Positions 45,194 through 53,577 of a stretch of 64,000 nucleotides of DNA are shown here, piece by piece. A model generated the notes under the pieces. The model was not told the DNA's origin and made no database searches. It saw only the letters and a list, made by a program, of their open reading frames with translations. This stretch comes from VAZQ01 sp035293945 (lineage in GTDB: Bacteria > Pseudomonadota > Alphaproteobacteria > Rhizobiales > Xanthobacteraceae). A program made the translations under genes and the position numbers. The first letter of the stretch is position 1; each line of letters begins with the position of its first letter. Where the stretch lies: positions 161,615 through 225,614 of the forward strand of contig DATGLV010000041.1 in the NCBI GenBank assembly GCA_035293945.1, read 5' to 3'.

Positions 45194-45943
45194 TTAGACA
45201 TCTCGTCCACCGTCCACCTCCAGCACCACGCCGGTGACGAACTCGGCCTCGTCGGAGGCGAGATAGAGGCAGGCATTGGCAATGTCGACCGGCCGCGACA
45301 GGCGGCCGAGCGGAATGGTGGCGATGAATTTGGCGCGGTTCTGTGGGGTGTCGGGCAGGCCCATGAAGGATTCGAGGAGACCGGTCTCGCCGAGCACTGG
45401 CGCCACGCAGTTGACCCTGATCCGGTCGGGCGCGAGCTCGGCCGCCATCGAGCGGGAGAGGACATGCACCGCGCCTTTCGAGCCGTTGTACCAGGTCAAT
45501 CCCGGGCGCGGACGGATAGCGGCGGTCGACCCCATGTTGATGATCGATCCCCCGCCCTGGCGGCGCATCAGCGGCACCACCGCGTGTGTCATATGGAAAA
45601 TGGATCGCACATTGACAGCATAGATCTTCTCGAACTCGGCTTCGCTTACCTCGGTGAGCGGACGGTTGCGGTGGGTCCAGCCGGCATTATTGACCACGAT
45701 ATCGAGGCGACCGTGACGCGCGAGAGTATGCTCGACCGCCGAGCGCACGTCCTCGGAGCAGGTCACATCGCCGGTGATCGCAAGCGCCTCAGAGCCGATG
45801 CCGGCCGCAACCGCCTCTGCCCGGGCGCCATCGATATCGAGGAGCACCACGCGCGCACCTTCGCGCGCGAAAGTGCGGGCGATCTCCGCGCCGAAACCGG
45901 AGGCAGCTCCAGTCACGAGCGCAATTTTGTCGGTAAGCCGCAT
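45194..45943 (-). CDS. SDR-family oxidoreductase
   Basis: The 249-residue protein has the classical short-chain dehydrogenase motifs TGAASGFG, D-x-D preceding ARAEAV, NNAG, S...YNGSK and the usual VNCVAPV. An aspartate after the second strand (LLDIDG) points to NAD+ preference. The ribosome-binding site is AGGGC before the ATG. The substrate is unknown; the C-terminal VTGVVLEVDGGRDV is typical of beta-ketoacyl reductase-like or polyol-type SDRs. Confidence 0.9.
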   Translation of the reverse strand: MRLTDKIALVTGAASGFGAEIARTFAREGARVVLLDIDGARAEAVAAGIGSEALAITGDVTCSEDVRSAVEHTLARHGRLDIVVNNAGWTHRNRPLTEVSEAEFEKIYAVNVRSIFHMTHAVVPLMRRQGGGSIINMGSTAAIRPRPGLTWYNGSKGAVHVLSRSMAAELAPDRIRVNCVAPVLGETGLLESFMGLPDTPQNRAKFIATIPLGRLSRPVDIANACLYLASDEAEFVTGVVLEVDGGRDV

Positions 45944-46019
45944 CTAGCCCTGCTTTCAAAGTCCGTGCGCCATCGCGGCATCCAATTTACACGAACTTCG
46001 CAAGCAATGGGGATGCCCC

Positions 46020-46070
46020 GGCGACATAAGGGCGTCTACGCCCGTTTTCGACGGGCTATGCGCGGGCATA
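46020..46070. repeat. Dispersed palindromic repeat, family A (partial copy)
   Basis: The 51-base segment starting GGCGACATAAGGGCG and ending near GCGCGGGCAT corresponds to the right half of the repeat at 42570-42671 with several substitutions. Confidence 0.7.
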
Positions 46071-46184
46071 ACTCCGGACGGGCTATTCAACGCAATCGGA
46101 GAATCCGCTAGCCATCCGGCTTGGCCGGCGGCCCTCTCTCCAGCACGTCGCGTTAGGGATGCTTTGATCTGCGGATTTCCGCAG

Positions 46185-46427
46185 TCACCGCCATTGCCCC
46201 GCGGCCAGCGTCGTGTCGACCAGGCTGCCGCCGACAAACCCCATTTGCACCGACGTGGCCACCAGGCTCATGACCAGCGCAAGCCGCGCAGCGCTCTCCC
46301 CCAACGCGATGCCCGTCAGGCCGACCATAGCGAGCTCGAGTGCGATGACCGGAATCAGGACAAAGACACCGAAGCGCATTCCGAACGCCGCGCCAATCAG
46401 AATGCTGAGCGTCGAAAGATTCAACAT
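46185..46427 (-). CDS. Small two-to-three-helix membrane protein
   Basis: The ATG at 46427 has GGAGGG upstream and yields 80 residues (MLNLSTLSILIGAAFGMRFG, then VFVLIPVIALELAMVGLTGI). A longer in-frame opening to 46535 lacks a ribosome-binding site. Similar small membrane proteins of about 80 residues are common in this order, but the function is unknown. No neighbour suggests a role. Confidence 0.65.
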   Translation of the reverse strand: MLNLSTLSILIGAAFGMRFGVFVLIPVIALELAMVGLTGIALGESAARLALVMSLVATSVQMGFVGGSLVDTTLAAGQWR

Positions 46428-46874
46428 TTGCACCCTCCGCCGAATGCGCCTCTCACGAAAGCACTTCGAGACGGCGATCTCGAGGATCCACCTCGAGACA
46501 ACGCCGGTCCGAAACGCCAACGTCAGGAAAAGCACATTCGCCCCAATCGCGTTCCCACCCGATCACGCGAAGTTGTTATTGTACCTCAGCTATGCGGCGG
46601 CCCAATCAAAATCACGCCATGAGCTGAACAATTTTTTGGCAAATTTGCCTGCGGCAACATGACTCTATGTAATCGATTTCTTCCTTGCATGATAGTCCCG
46701 CCGACCGCGCCTCGTGTTTTCACCTGGCGGAAAAAGGCTCTGTACCGGTGTAATCGATTTGAAATCCCTATCCTTTTGCGGCCCGCGAACGCCTTAAAAT
46801 CCAAATCTCACATAGTTGCTGATGTCCTCGCTTCCACGCCTCACCTGCTGGCGAGCCATAAGGCTGCGTTATGC
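46428..46874. other. AT-richer intergenic region with a palindrome and a direct repeat
   Basis: No supported gene. GGCAAATTTGCC is a perfect 12-bp palindrome at 46638-46649. TGTAATCGATTT occurs at 46668-46679 and 46749-46760. They lie upstream of the small membrane protein gene and could be operator sites; this is inference. Confidence 0.55.
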
Positions 46875-47366
46875 TTAAATCATCAGATAAGCGATCCAGC
46901 GGGCGCTCGCGACCACCGTCATCCAGCCGGCGAGCGAAACGGCGCCGGCCAGGCGTGCGGCGAGCGGCGGCTTGGCGTCGCGATCCCATTTGGCGATGCT
47001 CGGATAAATGAGAAAGCGGAACACGAGCATGTTGAGGCCGATCAGCGCCAGCACCACGAATTTCATGCGGAAGGCGAAGTTCACCGAATAAGCATGAGCC
47101 TGCGCGGTAAACAGAAGGCAGCCAGAAATCGCCGCCACCATGAAGGCCACCCAGGTCACGGGAACGACATCGCGATAGAGGTCGCTGACAGCCGCGTTGC
47201 GCGCAAGAAGGCCGAGCAGACGCAGATCGATGATGGCGATCATGCCGAACACGAAGGTCGTGGCGGTGACGTGAACCATCTCCAGGGCCGGGAAGCCGAA
47301 CGGCCCATGCGAGATCATTATCGCGAGCGGCGTGTCTTCGAGCCAGTTCAGGATGTCCTTGAGCAC
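46875..47366 (-). CDS. DUF6644-type integral membrane protein
   Basis: The GTG start at 47366 is preceded by a GAGGGGCGGGGC purine run and follows the stop of the upstream gene by 21 bases. The 163-residue product starts MLKDILNWLEDTPLAIMISHG and has LEMVHVTATTFVFGMIAIIDLRLLGLL in its first helices, paralleling the protein at 1541-2032. Four transmembrane helices are predicted by eye. Histidine in the first helix (MVHV) is shared and could bind heme. The role is unknown. Confidence 0.75.
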   Translation of the reverse strand: MLKDILNWLEDTPLAIMISHGPFGFPALEMVHVTATTFVFGMIAIIDLRLLGLLARNAAVSDLYRDVVPVTWVAFMVAAISGCLLFTAQAHAYSVNFAFRMKFVVLALIGLNMLVFRFLIYPSIAKWDRDAKPPLAARLAGAVSLAGWMTVVASARWIAYLMI

Positions 47367-47387
47367 CGCCGCCCCGCCCCTCGCGAT

Positions 47388-47900
47388 TTACGACATCATC
47401 CGCGTCATCATCAGCGCAAACCAACGGCCGCGACCGGCGAGCGTCACGCCGACCCAGAGCACGAGCGCCAGCGTCGCAAGCAGGGGCGTAAGCACGCTCT
47501 GATCCTCTTTGCCGCCGCCGGCAAGATCGCCGCCGTGGCGCGGCCGGATCGCAAAGCCGAGCGCGATCGTCGCCGCAATCGCCACCCCCATGGTCACCAT
47601 CTTGATCTGAAACGCCAGATCGCCCAGCGCCCGGCGTGGAGTGTAGAGCATGAGCAGGATGCCGCTCAGCGTCAGCACCACAAGAGCGCCCCAGATCCAG
47701 GGCTGGAAGCGGCGCGCCATGGCGGGCGTGGCAAGCGAGCGCGAAAGCCCCCAGGCTTGCAGGTCAATCATCACCACAGCGGAAAGGATTAGTCCGTTGG
47801 CCAGAATATGGATGATCTGCAGCCACGGGGCGAGCCAATTGAGCCGGCGCAGGGCTTGGCCCACAGGCAGGCTCGTCAGCCACGCTGCAAGCTCGGCCAT
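47388..47900 (-). CDS. DUF6644-like integral membrane protein
   Basis: The 170-residue protein begins MAELAAWLTSLPVGQALRRL and has about four hydrophobic helices, with WLQIIHILANGLILSAVVMIDLQAWG matching the family pattern (histidine in helix one, DLxxxG after it). It is more divergent than the other two copies. It forms a two-gene operon with the next gene (21 bases). A GGGGAAACGGG ribosome-binding region precedes the start. Confidence 0.7.
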   Translation of the reverse strand: MAELAAWLTSLPVGQALRRLNWLAPWLQIIHILANGLILSAVVMIDLQAWGLSRSLATPAMARRFQPWIWGALVVLTLSGILLMLYTPRRALGDLAFQIKMVTMGVAIAATIALGFAIRPRHGGDLAGGGKEDQSVLTPLLATLALVLWVGVTLAGRGRWFALMMTRMMS

Positions 47901-48076
47901 CCCGTTTCCCCAAGAACTCAGAAAGCTGACTCGATCGTATCAGAGCGGCGCAGCCGGGACGACAACCTCGGGGTCATGCCTGCACAAGAACGATTACCAG
48001 CCGGCCGAGGACGCGAGGCGGCCGAAGCGCCGGGACCCAGAGTCCTTGGCGGATGCGAGGGCGGGTCGCGCTATGG

Positions 48077-48096
48077 GCTCCTACCTACGCAGGAGC
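48077..48096. repeat. Short hairpin downstream of the amidohydrolase gene
   Basis: GCTCCT (48077-48082) pairs with AGGAGC (48091-48096) around an eight-base loop. It lies after the stop of the leftward amidohydrolase gene, within a 231-base gap otherwise devoid of genes. Confidence 0.45.
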
Positions 48097-48131
48097 GACC
48101 GAGCTTCCTTCAGTCTCCGCCGCTCCGCCTG

Positions 48132-49172
48132 CTACGCCAGGGCCGCTTCCTGGGCGGTCGCTCGGGCTTGGCTGGGAAGGGGGTCGTGCAATCCCAGGAT
48201 GCGCCGGGCGTTGTCGTAGAAGAGCTTCTGCTTGTCCTCTCTGGACAGCGGTATCTCATCGAGCAGCTTGAGCGCGGTCGCCGGATCCCAGCACGGATAA
48301 TCGGTGCCGTACATGACGTTATCGATGCCGAAATAATCGATGGCGAACTTCATGCCCGGGACATGCGGGGAGACCGTGTCCGTATACATGCGCTTGATGT
48401 AGGTGCTCGTGGGCTTGGGCAGCCGCGCGGCCTTGGTGTTCTTGTCCATGCGGCCGGATTGGTAGGGCAGCGCCCCGCCCGTATGCGACATCACGATCTT
48501 GAGCTTGGGGTGCCGCTCCATGAGGCCGGACAGAATGAGCCGCGAGGCGGCAGCGCTCACCTCGATAACACGGCCGAGACTCAGATGCAGGGCGCCGTCA
48601 TAGCCTTCGAGCAATTCCTCGAAAATGGCGTCGGTCGGATGCAGGAACAACGGCACGCCGAGCTCTTCGACTCGGGCATAGAACGGCTCCAGCCGCTCGT
48701 GGTCGATGCGCGGATCGCTGCCGACACTGCCCGGAAGATTGGCGCCCATCAGGCCGAGCTTCTTGATCGCGTGGTCGAGCACCTCGATGGCGATGCCGGT
48801 ATCGACCAGCGGTACCGCGGCGCTCGCCCAGAGCCGCCCCGGATATTTGCGCTGCGCCCCCGCCATCTCCTCGTTCCATAAGGTGGAAACGTCGCGCCCT
48901 TCCGCGGGCGAAAGGTCCGAGAAGGCGACCGAGAGCGGGCCGATGGAGCACACAACATCGACCTGATGGCCGAGGCCATCCATGTGCTCGAGCTGCCGGT
49001 CGAGGTCGAACCATTCCGCCCAGCTGTTGACCGGCTGACCGAGATTGGCGCCGCGACGATAGCTATAACCGCCGCGGGCATTGCGCTCGGCGCGGGGAAA
49101 GTCCTTGCGCTTGCAGAACTGATCGAGAACCGACCGCGGCCACCAATGAAAGTGGGAATCGATAATGTGCAT
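48132..49172 (-). CDS. Amidohydrolase family 2 (ACMSD-like) metal enzyme
   Basis: The 346-residue protein has the metal ligands of this branch: DSHFHWWP at the N-terminus (HxH), FLHPTD, MSHTGG and the late YGTDYPCWDP aspartate. Its length and the C-terminal FYDNARRILGL signature match decarboxylases or hydrolases such as 2-amino-3-carboxymuconate-6-semialdehyde decarboxylase. The start at 49172 has GGAGCC eight bases upstream. A role in aromatic acid decarboxylation is plausible but not shown. Flanking genes give no clue. Confidence 0.9.
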   Translation of the reverse strand: MHIIDSHFHWWPRSVLDQFCKRKDFPRAERNARGGYSYRRGANLGQPVNSWAEWFDLDRQLEHMDGLGHQVDVVCSIGPLSVAFSDLSPAEGRDVSTLWNEEMAGAQRKYPGRLWASAAVPLVDTGIAIEVLDHAIKKLGLMGANLPGSVGSDPRIDHERLEPFYARVEELGVPLFLHPTDAIFEELLEGYDGALHLSLGRVIEVSAAASRLILSGLMERHPKLKIVMSHTGGALPYQSGRMDKNTKAARLPKPTSTYIKRMYTDTVSPHVPGMKFAIDYFGIDNVMYGTDYPCWDPATALKLLDEIPLSREDKQKLFYDNARRILGLHDPLPSQARATAQEAALA

Positions 49173-49844
49173 GCGCGGCTCCTGCCCGGCTTGGACGTTT
49201 CATCCCTGATTTGTTTGAACAATTCTAGGGAGAGGTGCCGGCCCGGTCAATGCGAAGGCGCTGGCCGCTTCGAGACGCCTGCAGCCAATGGTGCGGCGAG
49301 ACGCGAACAGGCTTACTCCCATTCGCAATTTCGCCGCGCGGGCGCCGGCGGAGGCCAGACAGGCAATCAGCGCTATCCAAGCAAACGACGAGTGGACCGA
49401 TTGAATCATTTTTGGAGTGTCGGAGCCGTGCTGGTTACGAGCCCTCGGGGGGCTTGGCGGCGACGACTGCGCTTTCGTTATTGCGCGCCGTCGCGTGCGC
49501 GGCCCGCCGGGGGTCGGCGAGCAGCAAAGTAACGTCGGCGTATCCTCAAGGGTAAATCCTCACCATCCGGGCTGCTTCCGATCGCTGCGGCCCGGAGAAA
49601 CCCTACCCCCCGCGGCGAATGCGCATCAACAAGCATTACAATATATAACAACCAGTTAGATGAGAATCTGGGTCCATATAACTAACCGGCGTCCGCGCAC
49701 TATGTCGTGGTTCGAACTTTCTTGCTGACGTTACGCAAAGTTTATTCTAAGTTGGCCTAGGCGGGGACGACGGACGCACGACGGGAATCAGAACGGCGCG
49801 TTGCAAGCGACTTCTAGAGTGAGGGCCAACAACAGGGGCGGTTC
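49173..49844. other. Gene-poor region of about 670 bp
   Basis: I find no convincing gene or RNA. The right part (around 49630-49760) is AT-richer than its surroundings, with TATATAAC near 49642. It may hold promoters for the small basic protein gene at 49845. Confidence 0.5.
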
Positions 49845-50135
49845 ATGGCGCCGAGCAGCAGCAAGCGCTCCTCCAGAGTTGCGGCGCGGTCGCAGTTGCG
49901 CGCGCATGGCGCACGCAGGACGGCCAAGATCGTCCCCAAAGCACCAGCCAAAGGACCTACTAAGAACGCCGCCAAGCTCTACCGGCGGGCTGAGATTCGC
50001 CGGCCGCGCTCACAAAAGCGCGGAGGAGGCAAAACCAGCGCGCAAAGCTATACGGCGTGGGCAACCTTTTCCGCCGCCGGCCAGGCCGCGTTCGGCTACG
50101 GGACCTATTTCACCGATAGCGAGCCCCGGAGCTGA
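49845..50135 (+). CDS. Small strongly basic protein of unknown function
   Basis: The 96-residue product is rich in R, K, S and A in its first 65 residues (SSSKRSSRVAARSQLRAHGA, KRGGGKT) and ends with an aromatic stretch AWATFSAAGQAAFGYGTYFTD. It has no signal peptide. The basic part could bind nucleic acid. A weak GGGGCGG precedes the ATG. It is convergent with the NMT1-type binding protein gene, 9 bases away. Chance open frame cannot be excluded. Confidence 0.4.
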   Translation: MAPSSSKRSSRVAARSQLRAHGARRTAKIVPKAPAKGPTKNAAKLYRRAEIRRPRSQKRGGGKTSAQSYTAWATFSAAGQAAFGYGTYFTDSEPRS

Positions 50136-50144
50136 GCGCGGCTG

Positions 50145-51242
50145 CTATTTTGCAGCCGCCGGCTGATAGGGGCCGAGCTTCGCGACCGCCGCCTTCACAA
50201 ACGACGAATCCACCACGCCGTCGGCGCTGACGTCCTTGCTCTCGATCAAGCCGAGCTCGCGGAAGAAGGCGAGGTCGCGCTTGAGGCCGGCAAGGTTCAC
50301 CTCTCCGTTCGGATTGACTGCGCTCGGAATGATGCGGCGGACCAAGGCCGGATCCTTGATCGAGGTGTACTTGGTGAGGATCGGGATGATCTCGTCGGCA
50401 GCGGGGCCGGCAAGGTGCCCATCCTTGAGGGCGTCGTTGTAGAGGCGGATGCCGCGGATATAGGCCCGCATGAAGCGCTCGGCCACATCGCGATTCTTGG
50501 CGAAGCGCTCGGAATAGAACACGACCGCGGTCTGCTGGTCCGGATAGCTGACGTCATTGCCGACGATCCGCACCGCCGCGCCCTGCTCGATCTCGAGCGT
50601 CATGGTCGGCTCATTGCTCATCGCCGCATCGATCCCCTTGTTGAGAAAAGCCGGCAGGTGCTCCGGGAAGCCCACATAGACGACATCGACATCGCTGTAT
50701 TTGAGTCCGCCCATCTTCAGCGTCTCGTTGAGGGCCGAGGCCGTCCCGGTGCCGGGCGCACCGATCGCGACCTTCATGCCCTTGAGATCGGCAATGGTCT
50801 TGAAGCGGCCGGAATCGACCAGGTCCTTGCGCACCATCAGCGACGAATAGCCGTAACCCGGCTTCATCGAGCTTTCGTCCGCCACGATCTTGGTGTTGAT
50901 GCCGCGCGCGACCGAATTGTAGAAGCCGGCCGAGACCGTCCCGCCGGCGACATCGAGATCGCCGACGCCGAGCGGCGCCATCATCTGCGCCGCCGAGGTG
51001 AACGGCGTCATGGTCACCGCGATGCTTTCGTCGCGGAAATAGCCCTTGGCATCGGCCACGTAATACCCGACGTCGCTCATCGTGCGGGCGATCCCGATCC
51101 GCACCTGCGCGGTCTCGGCGGCGGCCGGCGGCCAGGCGGGGCCAACCAGAAGAGCTAACGTCAGGGTCAGGCCGACCACCGCGCCGGACAGCCTCGGCAC
51201 GCGGCGCGCCGGACCACTTCTTTCATGCGGATGAGCGATCAT
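50145..51242 (-). CDS. NMT1/SsuA-like ABC solute-binding protein
   Basis: Starting at ATG 51242 (GAGG upstream) the protein has 365 residues with a basic leader and hydrophobic signal segment (GAVVGLTLTLALLVGPAWPP). The mature part QVRIGIARTMSDVGYYVADA, LGVGDLDVAGGTVSAGFYN, LKGMKVAIGAPGTGTASAL and the DAAMSNEPTMTLEI motif are characteristic of nitrate/sulfonate/taurine- or thiamine-precursor-type receptors. No permease or ATPase lies next to it. The ligand is unknown. Confidence 0.9.
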   Translation of the reverse strand: MIAHPHERSGPARRVPRLSGAVVGLTLTLALLVGPAWPPAAAETAQVRIGIARTMSDVGYYVADAKGYFRDESIAVTMTPFTSAAQMMAPLGVGDLDVAGGTVSAGFYNSVARGINTKIVADESSMKPGYGYSSLMVRKDLVDSGRFKTIADLKGMKVAIGAPGTGTASALNETLKMGGLKYSDVDVVYVGFPEHLPAFLNKGIDAAMSNEPTMTLEIEQGAAVRIVGNDVSYPDQQTAVVFYSERFAKNRDVAERFMRAYIRGIRLYNDALKDGHLAGPAADEIIPILTKYTSIKDPALVRRIIPSAVNPNGEVNLAGLKRDLAFFRELGLIESKDVSADGVVDSSFVKAAVAKLGPYQPAAAK

Positions 51243-51352
51243 TTGAGCACCTCGCAAAACTTGTTGCCGCCACATTTAGCATCGGAAACTTCTGTTGTCA
51301 TGCGGCTGCGGCGTCTTGTCCTCTCCTTCCGCGCCATCGTGCGTTAATACTC

Positions 51353-51369
51353 GATACGTAGCACGTATC
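51353..51369. promoter_or_regulatory. Perfect palindrome, likely operator of the higBA pair
   Basis: GATACGT-AGC-ACGTATC is a perfect 7-bp inverted repeat with a 3-base spacer, 27 bases before the higB start. TAATAC just upstream (51345-51350) could be a -10 element. HigA-type antitoxins bind such palindromes to repress their own operon. Confidence 0.6.
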
Positions 51370-51396
51370 AACCCGGCTCCGTCGACGCAGCGTTCG

Positions 51397-51680
51397 ATGA
51401 TCCAATCGTTCAAATGCTCGGACACGCGGAGAATTTGGCAGGGTCAATCGCGAGCCGGAGGTTTCCGGGCGAGATTCAAGACAGGGCGTTGCGTAAGCTG
51501 CGTCAGCTTGATGCCTCGGCGACATTGGATGACCTGCGGAACCCGCCTGGGAATCGATTGGAGGCTCTCAAAGGCGACCGGATCGGCCAAATGAGTATAG
51601 GCATCAACAATCAGGGGCGAATCTGCTTCCGTGGGGACGGTCGCGACGCCCAAGACGTTGAGATTGTGGACTATCATTAG
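51397..51680 (+). pseudogene. higB: HigB-like toxin gene with frameshift
   Basis: From ATG 51397 the frame gives MIQSFKCSDTRRIWQGQSR, the normal N-terminus of RelE/HigB toxins. The rest is in another frame: SRRFPGEIQDRALRKLRQLD, then NRLEALKGDRIGQMSIGINN and QDVEIVDYH to 51680. The length of 284 bases is not a multiple of three, and the shift lies near 51445-51460. The conserved tryptophan in the usual NDQWRICF reads NNQGRICF. Intact HigB cleaves mRNA on the ribosome. Here the toxin is probably inactive unless the shift is a sequencing error or programmed. Confidence 0.7.
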
Positions 51681-51699
51681 GAGCTCTGAGGACAGGACC

Positions 51700-52002
51700 A
51701 TGGCACAGCTTAACAATCCCCACCCGGGCGAGATCTTGAAGGAGGAGTTCCTCAAAGAGACCGGCATGAGTCAGAACCAGCTCGCTCACGCCATTGGGGT
51801 TCCGGGAAACCGCATCCATGCGATCGTCAATGGCACGCGCAATGTTACCGGCGACACGGATCTGCGCCTGTGCAAGTTCTTTGGCTTGTCCGAGGGCTAT
51901 TTCTTGAGGCTGCAGAACGCGTACGATACGCTCGAGGCTAAGCGCCGGATTGCAACGGAGCTGGCCAAGATCAAGCCTTACAAGCCCGGCCGAGCGGCTT
52001 AA
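51700..52002 (+). CDS. higA: HigA-like antitoxin (HTH)
   Basis: The ATG at 51700, with AGGAC upstream, gives 100 residues: HPGEILKEEFLKETGMSQNQ followed by LAHAIGVPGNRIHAIVNGTR is the XRE-type helix-turn-helix of the HigA/VapI family. It would neutralise HigB and repress the operon through the palindrome at 51353. It starts 19 bases after the toxin frame ends, and appears intact. A longer frame from 51631 overlaps the toxin and is unlikely. Confidence 0.88.
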   Translation: MAQLNNPHPGEILKEEFLKETGMSQNQLAHAIGVPGNRIHAIVNGTRNVTGDTDLRLCKFFGLSEGYFLRLQNAYDTLEAKRRIATELAKIKPYKPGRAA

Positions 52003-52022
52003 AAGGAGCCAGAGACAGCGTC

Positions 52023-52898
52023 ATGCAAGCGCCCCGCTACGATCGCGCGCATGAGGACGTCGGCAATATCGTCAGCCTCGGCCACGTCAACACAATGGTC
52101 CCCGAGCAGAGCGCCGCGACGCTGTTCTATGTGAGCGGCCTCGGGCTCACGCGCGATCCCTACATGATGACCTCGACCGACAACATGTGGATCAATGCCG
52201 GGCAGAGCCAGTTCCATCTGCCCAGCGGGCCGAGCGAGGTGTTACGCGGTTCGACCGGCTTGGTGTTGCCCGATCCGGAAGCCCTGCTCGTGCGACTTGC
52301 GCAACTGCGTCCCGCGCTGGCCGGCACCCAATTCGACTTCCGCGAAGGCAACGATGGTGTCGAGGCCGTCTCGCCGTGGGGCAACCGCATCCGTTGCCAC
52401 GCGCCCGACCCGTACCGCTTCGGTCCCGTCCAGCTCGGCATGGCCTATGTGCAGTTCGACGTCGCGCCCGGCACCGTGGCAGGCATTGCGCGGTTCTATC
52501 GCGAGGTGCTGGACGCGCCGGCCGAAGTGCGCGAGGGCCCCGCCGGAGCAAGCGCCCGCATCACGGTCGGCGCCAACCAGTCCCTGGTCTTCGCCGAGAC
52601 CGGCGCCCCGGAAAAAGCCTATGACGGTCATCATGTTCAGATCGACGTGGCAGATTTCTCCGGCCCGCATGGTCGCCTTATCGAGCTCGGGCTCATCACC
52701 GAGGAAAGCAATCAGCACCAGTACCGCTTCCGCGACATCGTCGATCTCGAGACGCGGCGGGTCTTGTTCACAATCGAGCACGAGGTGCGCAGCCTCAAGC
52801 ATCCGATGTATGGGCGCGTGCTCGTCAATCGCGATCCGGCGCAGACCGCAATGAATTATCGCCCCGGCCGCGACAGCCTGCCTTGGTCGATGGAGTAG
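52023..52898 (+). CDS. VOC-family protein
   Basis: The 291-residue protein starts 20 bases after higA. GNIVSLGHVNTMVPEQSAAT with LFYVSGLGLTRDPYM is the first vicinal-oxygen-chelate module; LGMAYVQFDVAPGTVAGIARFY and VQIDVADFSG mark the second. A glyoxalase-, dioxygenase- or resistance-type role is possible, and no substrate can be named. Its high-GC codon use resembles the core genome rather than the AT-richer genes that follow. The ribosome-binding site is AAAAGGAG, some distance (about 14 bases) from the ATG. Confidence 0.8.
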   Translation: MQAPRYDRAHEDVGNIVSLGHVNTMVPEQSAATLFYVSGLGLTRDPYMMTSTDNMWINAGQSQFHLPSGPSEVLRGSTGLVLPDPEALLVRLAQLRPALAGTQFDFREGNDGVEAVSPWGNRIRCHAPDPYRFGPVQLGMAYVQFDVAPGTVAGIARFYREVLDAPAEVREGPAGASARITVGANQSLVFAETGAPEKAYDGHHVQIDVADFSGPHGRLIELGLITEESNQHQYRFRDIVDLETRRVLFTIEHEVRSLKHPMYGRVLVNRDPAQTAMNYRPGRDSLPWSME

Positions 52899-53152
52899 CC
52901 ATCTGGAGCTGCAATTTTCTTTTCAGCCGCGAGCCGCCGGGAAACTCAGCTCACCACGTCCGGTTTCCGAGCAACTTCGATCGCGCTTTGCTCGATTTGA
53001 GGCTTTCTCAGTCGGGCCATTTGCGGACCCAAGCGTTGCCAGCGAATGGCACGCACTTCTCGGGCTCGCAGCAGCATTGCCACCCGCTTCGACGCGGAAT
53101 TATAGTTCAGCATCAGTTACGCAACTTTCGGATTTATTCGCCAAGCATCGTC

Positions 53153-53548
53153 ATGACCGGACAGGCAACGACGCACAAGATTATTCCATTCCTAGTGTTT
53201 TTCTTGTTTTTGGCGATCCTCTTCTTCCGAGAATATCGGCGCTCCAAAAAACGCATTGCTTTTGCCCGAGGGAGAGTGCTCCGGGTTCGCATTGGGAACC
53301 GCGGGGTTCGTGAGCCGGAAGTTGAATTTTGGGATTTGCGCGGTCAGCGAGTTGAGTTTATCGGCGGAGGCGCGAGTTGGAATACCTGGCCTGAGGGAAG
53401 CACTGTTCAGGTATTCTATGACCCCGAAAACCCGACTAACGCTAGCATAGAACCGACCGCCGGGATGAGTTTCTTTTGGGTCATTCTCGGCTTGGCCGGT
53501 GTTCTTTTTTTCGGGCTGATCGCGTATTCAACAATATTTGGGAACTGA
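53153..53548 (+). CDS. DUF3592-like membrane-anchored protein
   Basis: The 131-residue product has an N-terminal helix (IIPFLVFFLFLAILFF), a middle beta-rich domain (ARGRVLRVRIGNRGVREPEVEFW, VQVFYDPENPTNASIEP) and a C-terminal helix (FFWVILGLAGVLFFGLIAYS). This layout and the VFYDPENPxxA motif match DUF3592 proteins of unknown function. The base composition is lower in GC than the flanks. The frame is open from 52883, but the earlier part shows no sensible start, so ATG 53153 is preferred. No ribosome-binding site is obvious. Confidence 0.65.
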   Translation: MTGQATTHKIIPFLVFFLFLAILFFREYRRSKKRIAFARGRVLRVRIGNRGVREPEVEFWDLRGQRVEFIGGGASWNTWPEGSTVQVFYDPENPTNASIEPTAGMSFFWVILGLAGVLFFGLIAYSTIFGN

Positions 53549-53577
53549 GAGCGAAGGCCGCTCCGGGTCATCTGGGC

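Noticed and set aside
46586..46804. Possible 72-residue minus-strand protein
   Set aside because: It spans the TGTAATCGATTT repeats, has no ribosome-binding site and shows no domain. It is better read as intergenic.
49200..49409. Small minus-strand open frame with a hydrophobic start
   Set aside because: No ribosome-binding site, no conserved motif, and located in a gene-poor stretch; chance is more likely.
49690..49740. TGGTTCGAACT resembling a tRNA T-loop
   Set aside because: No acceptor stem, D-arm or anticodon arm could be built around it.
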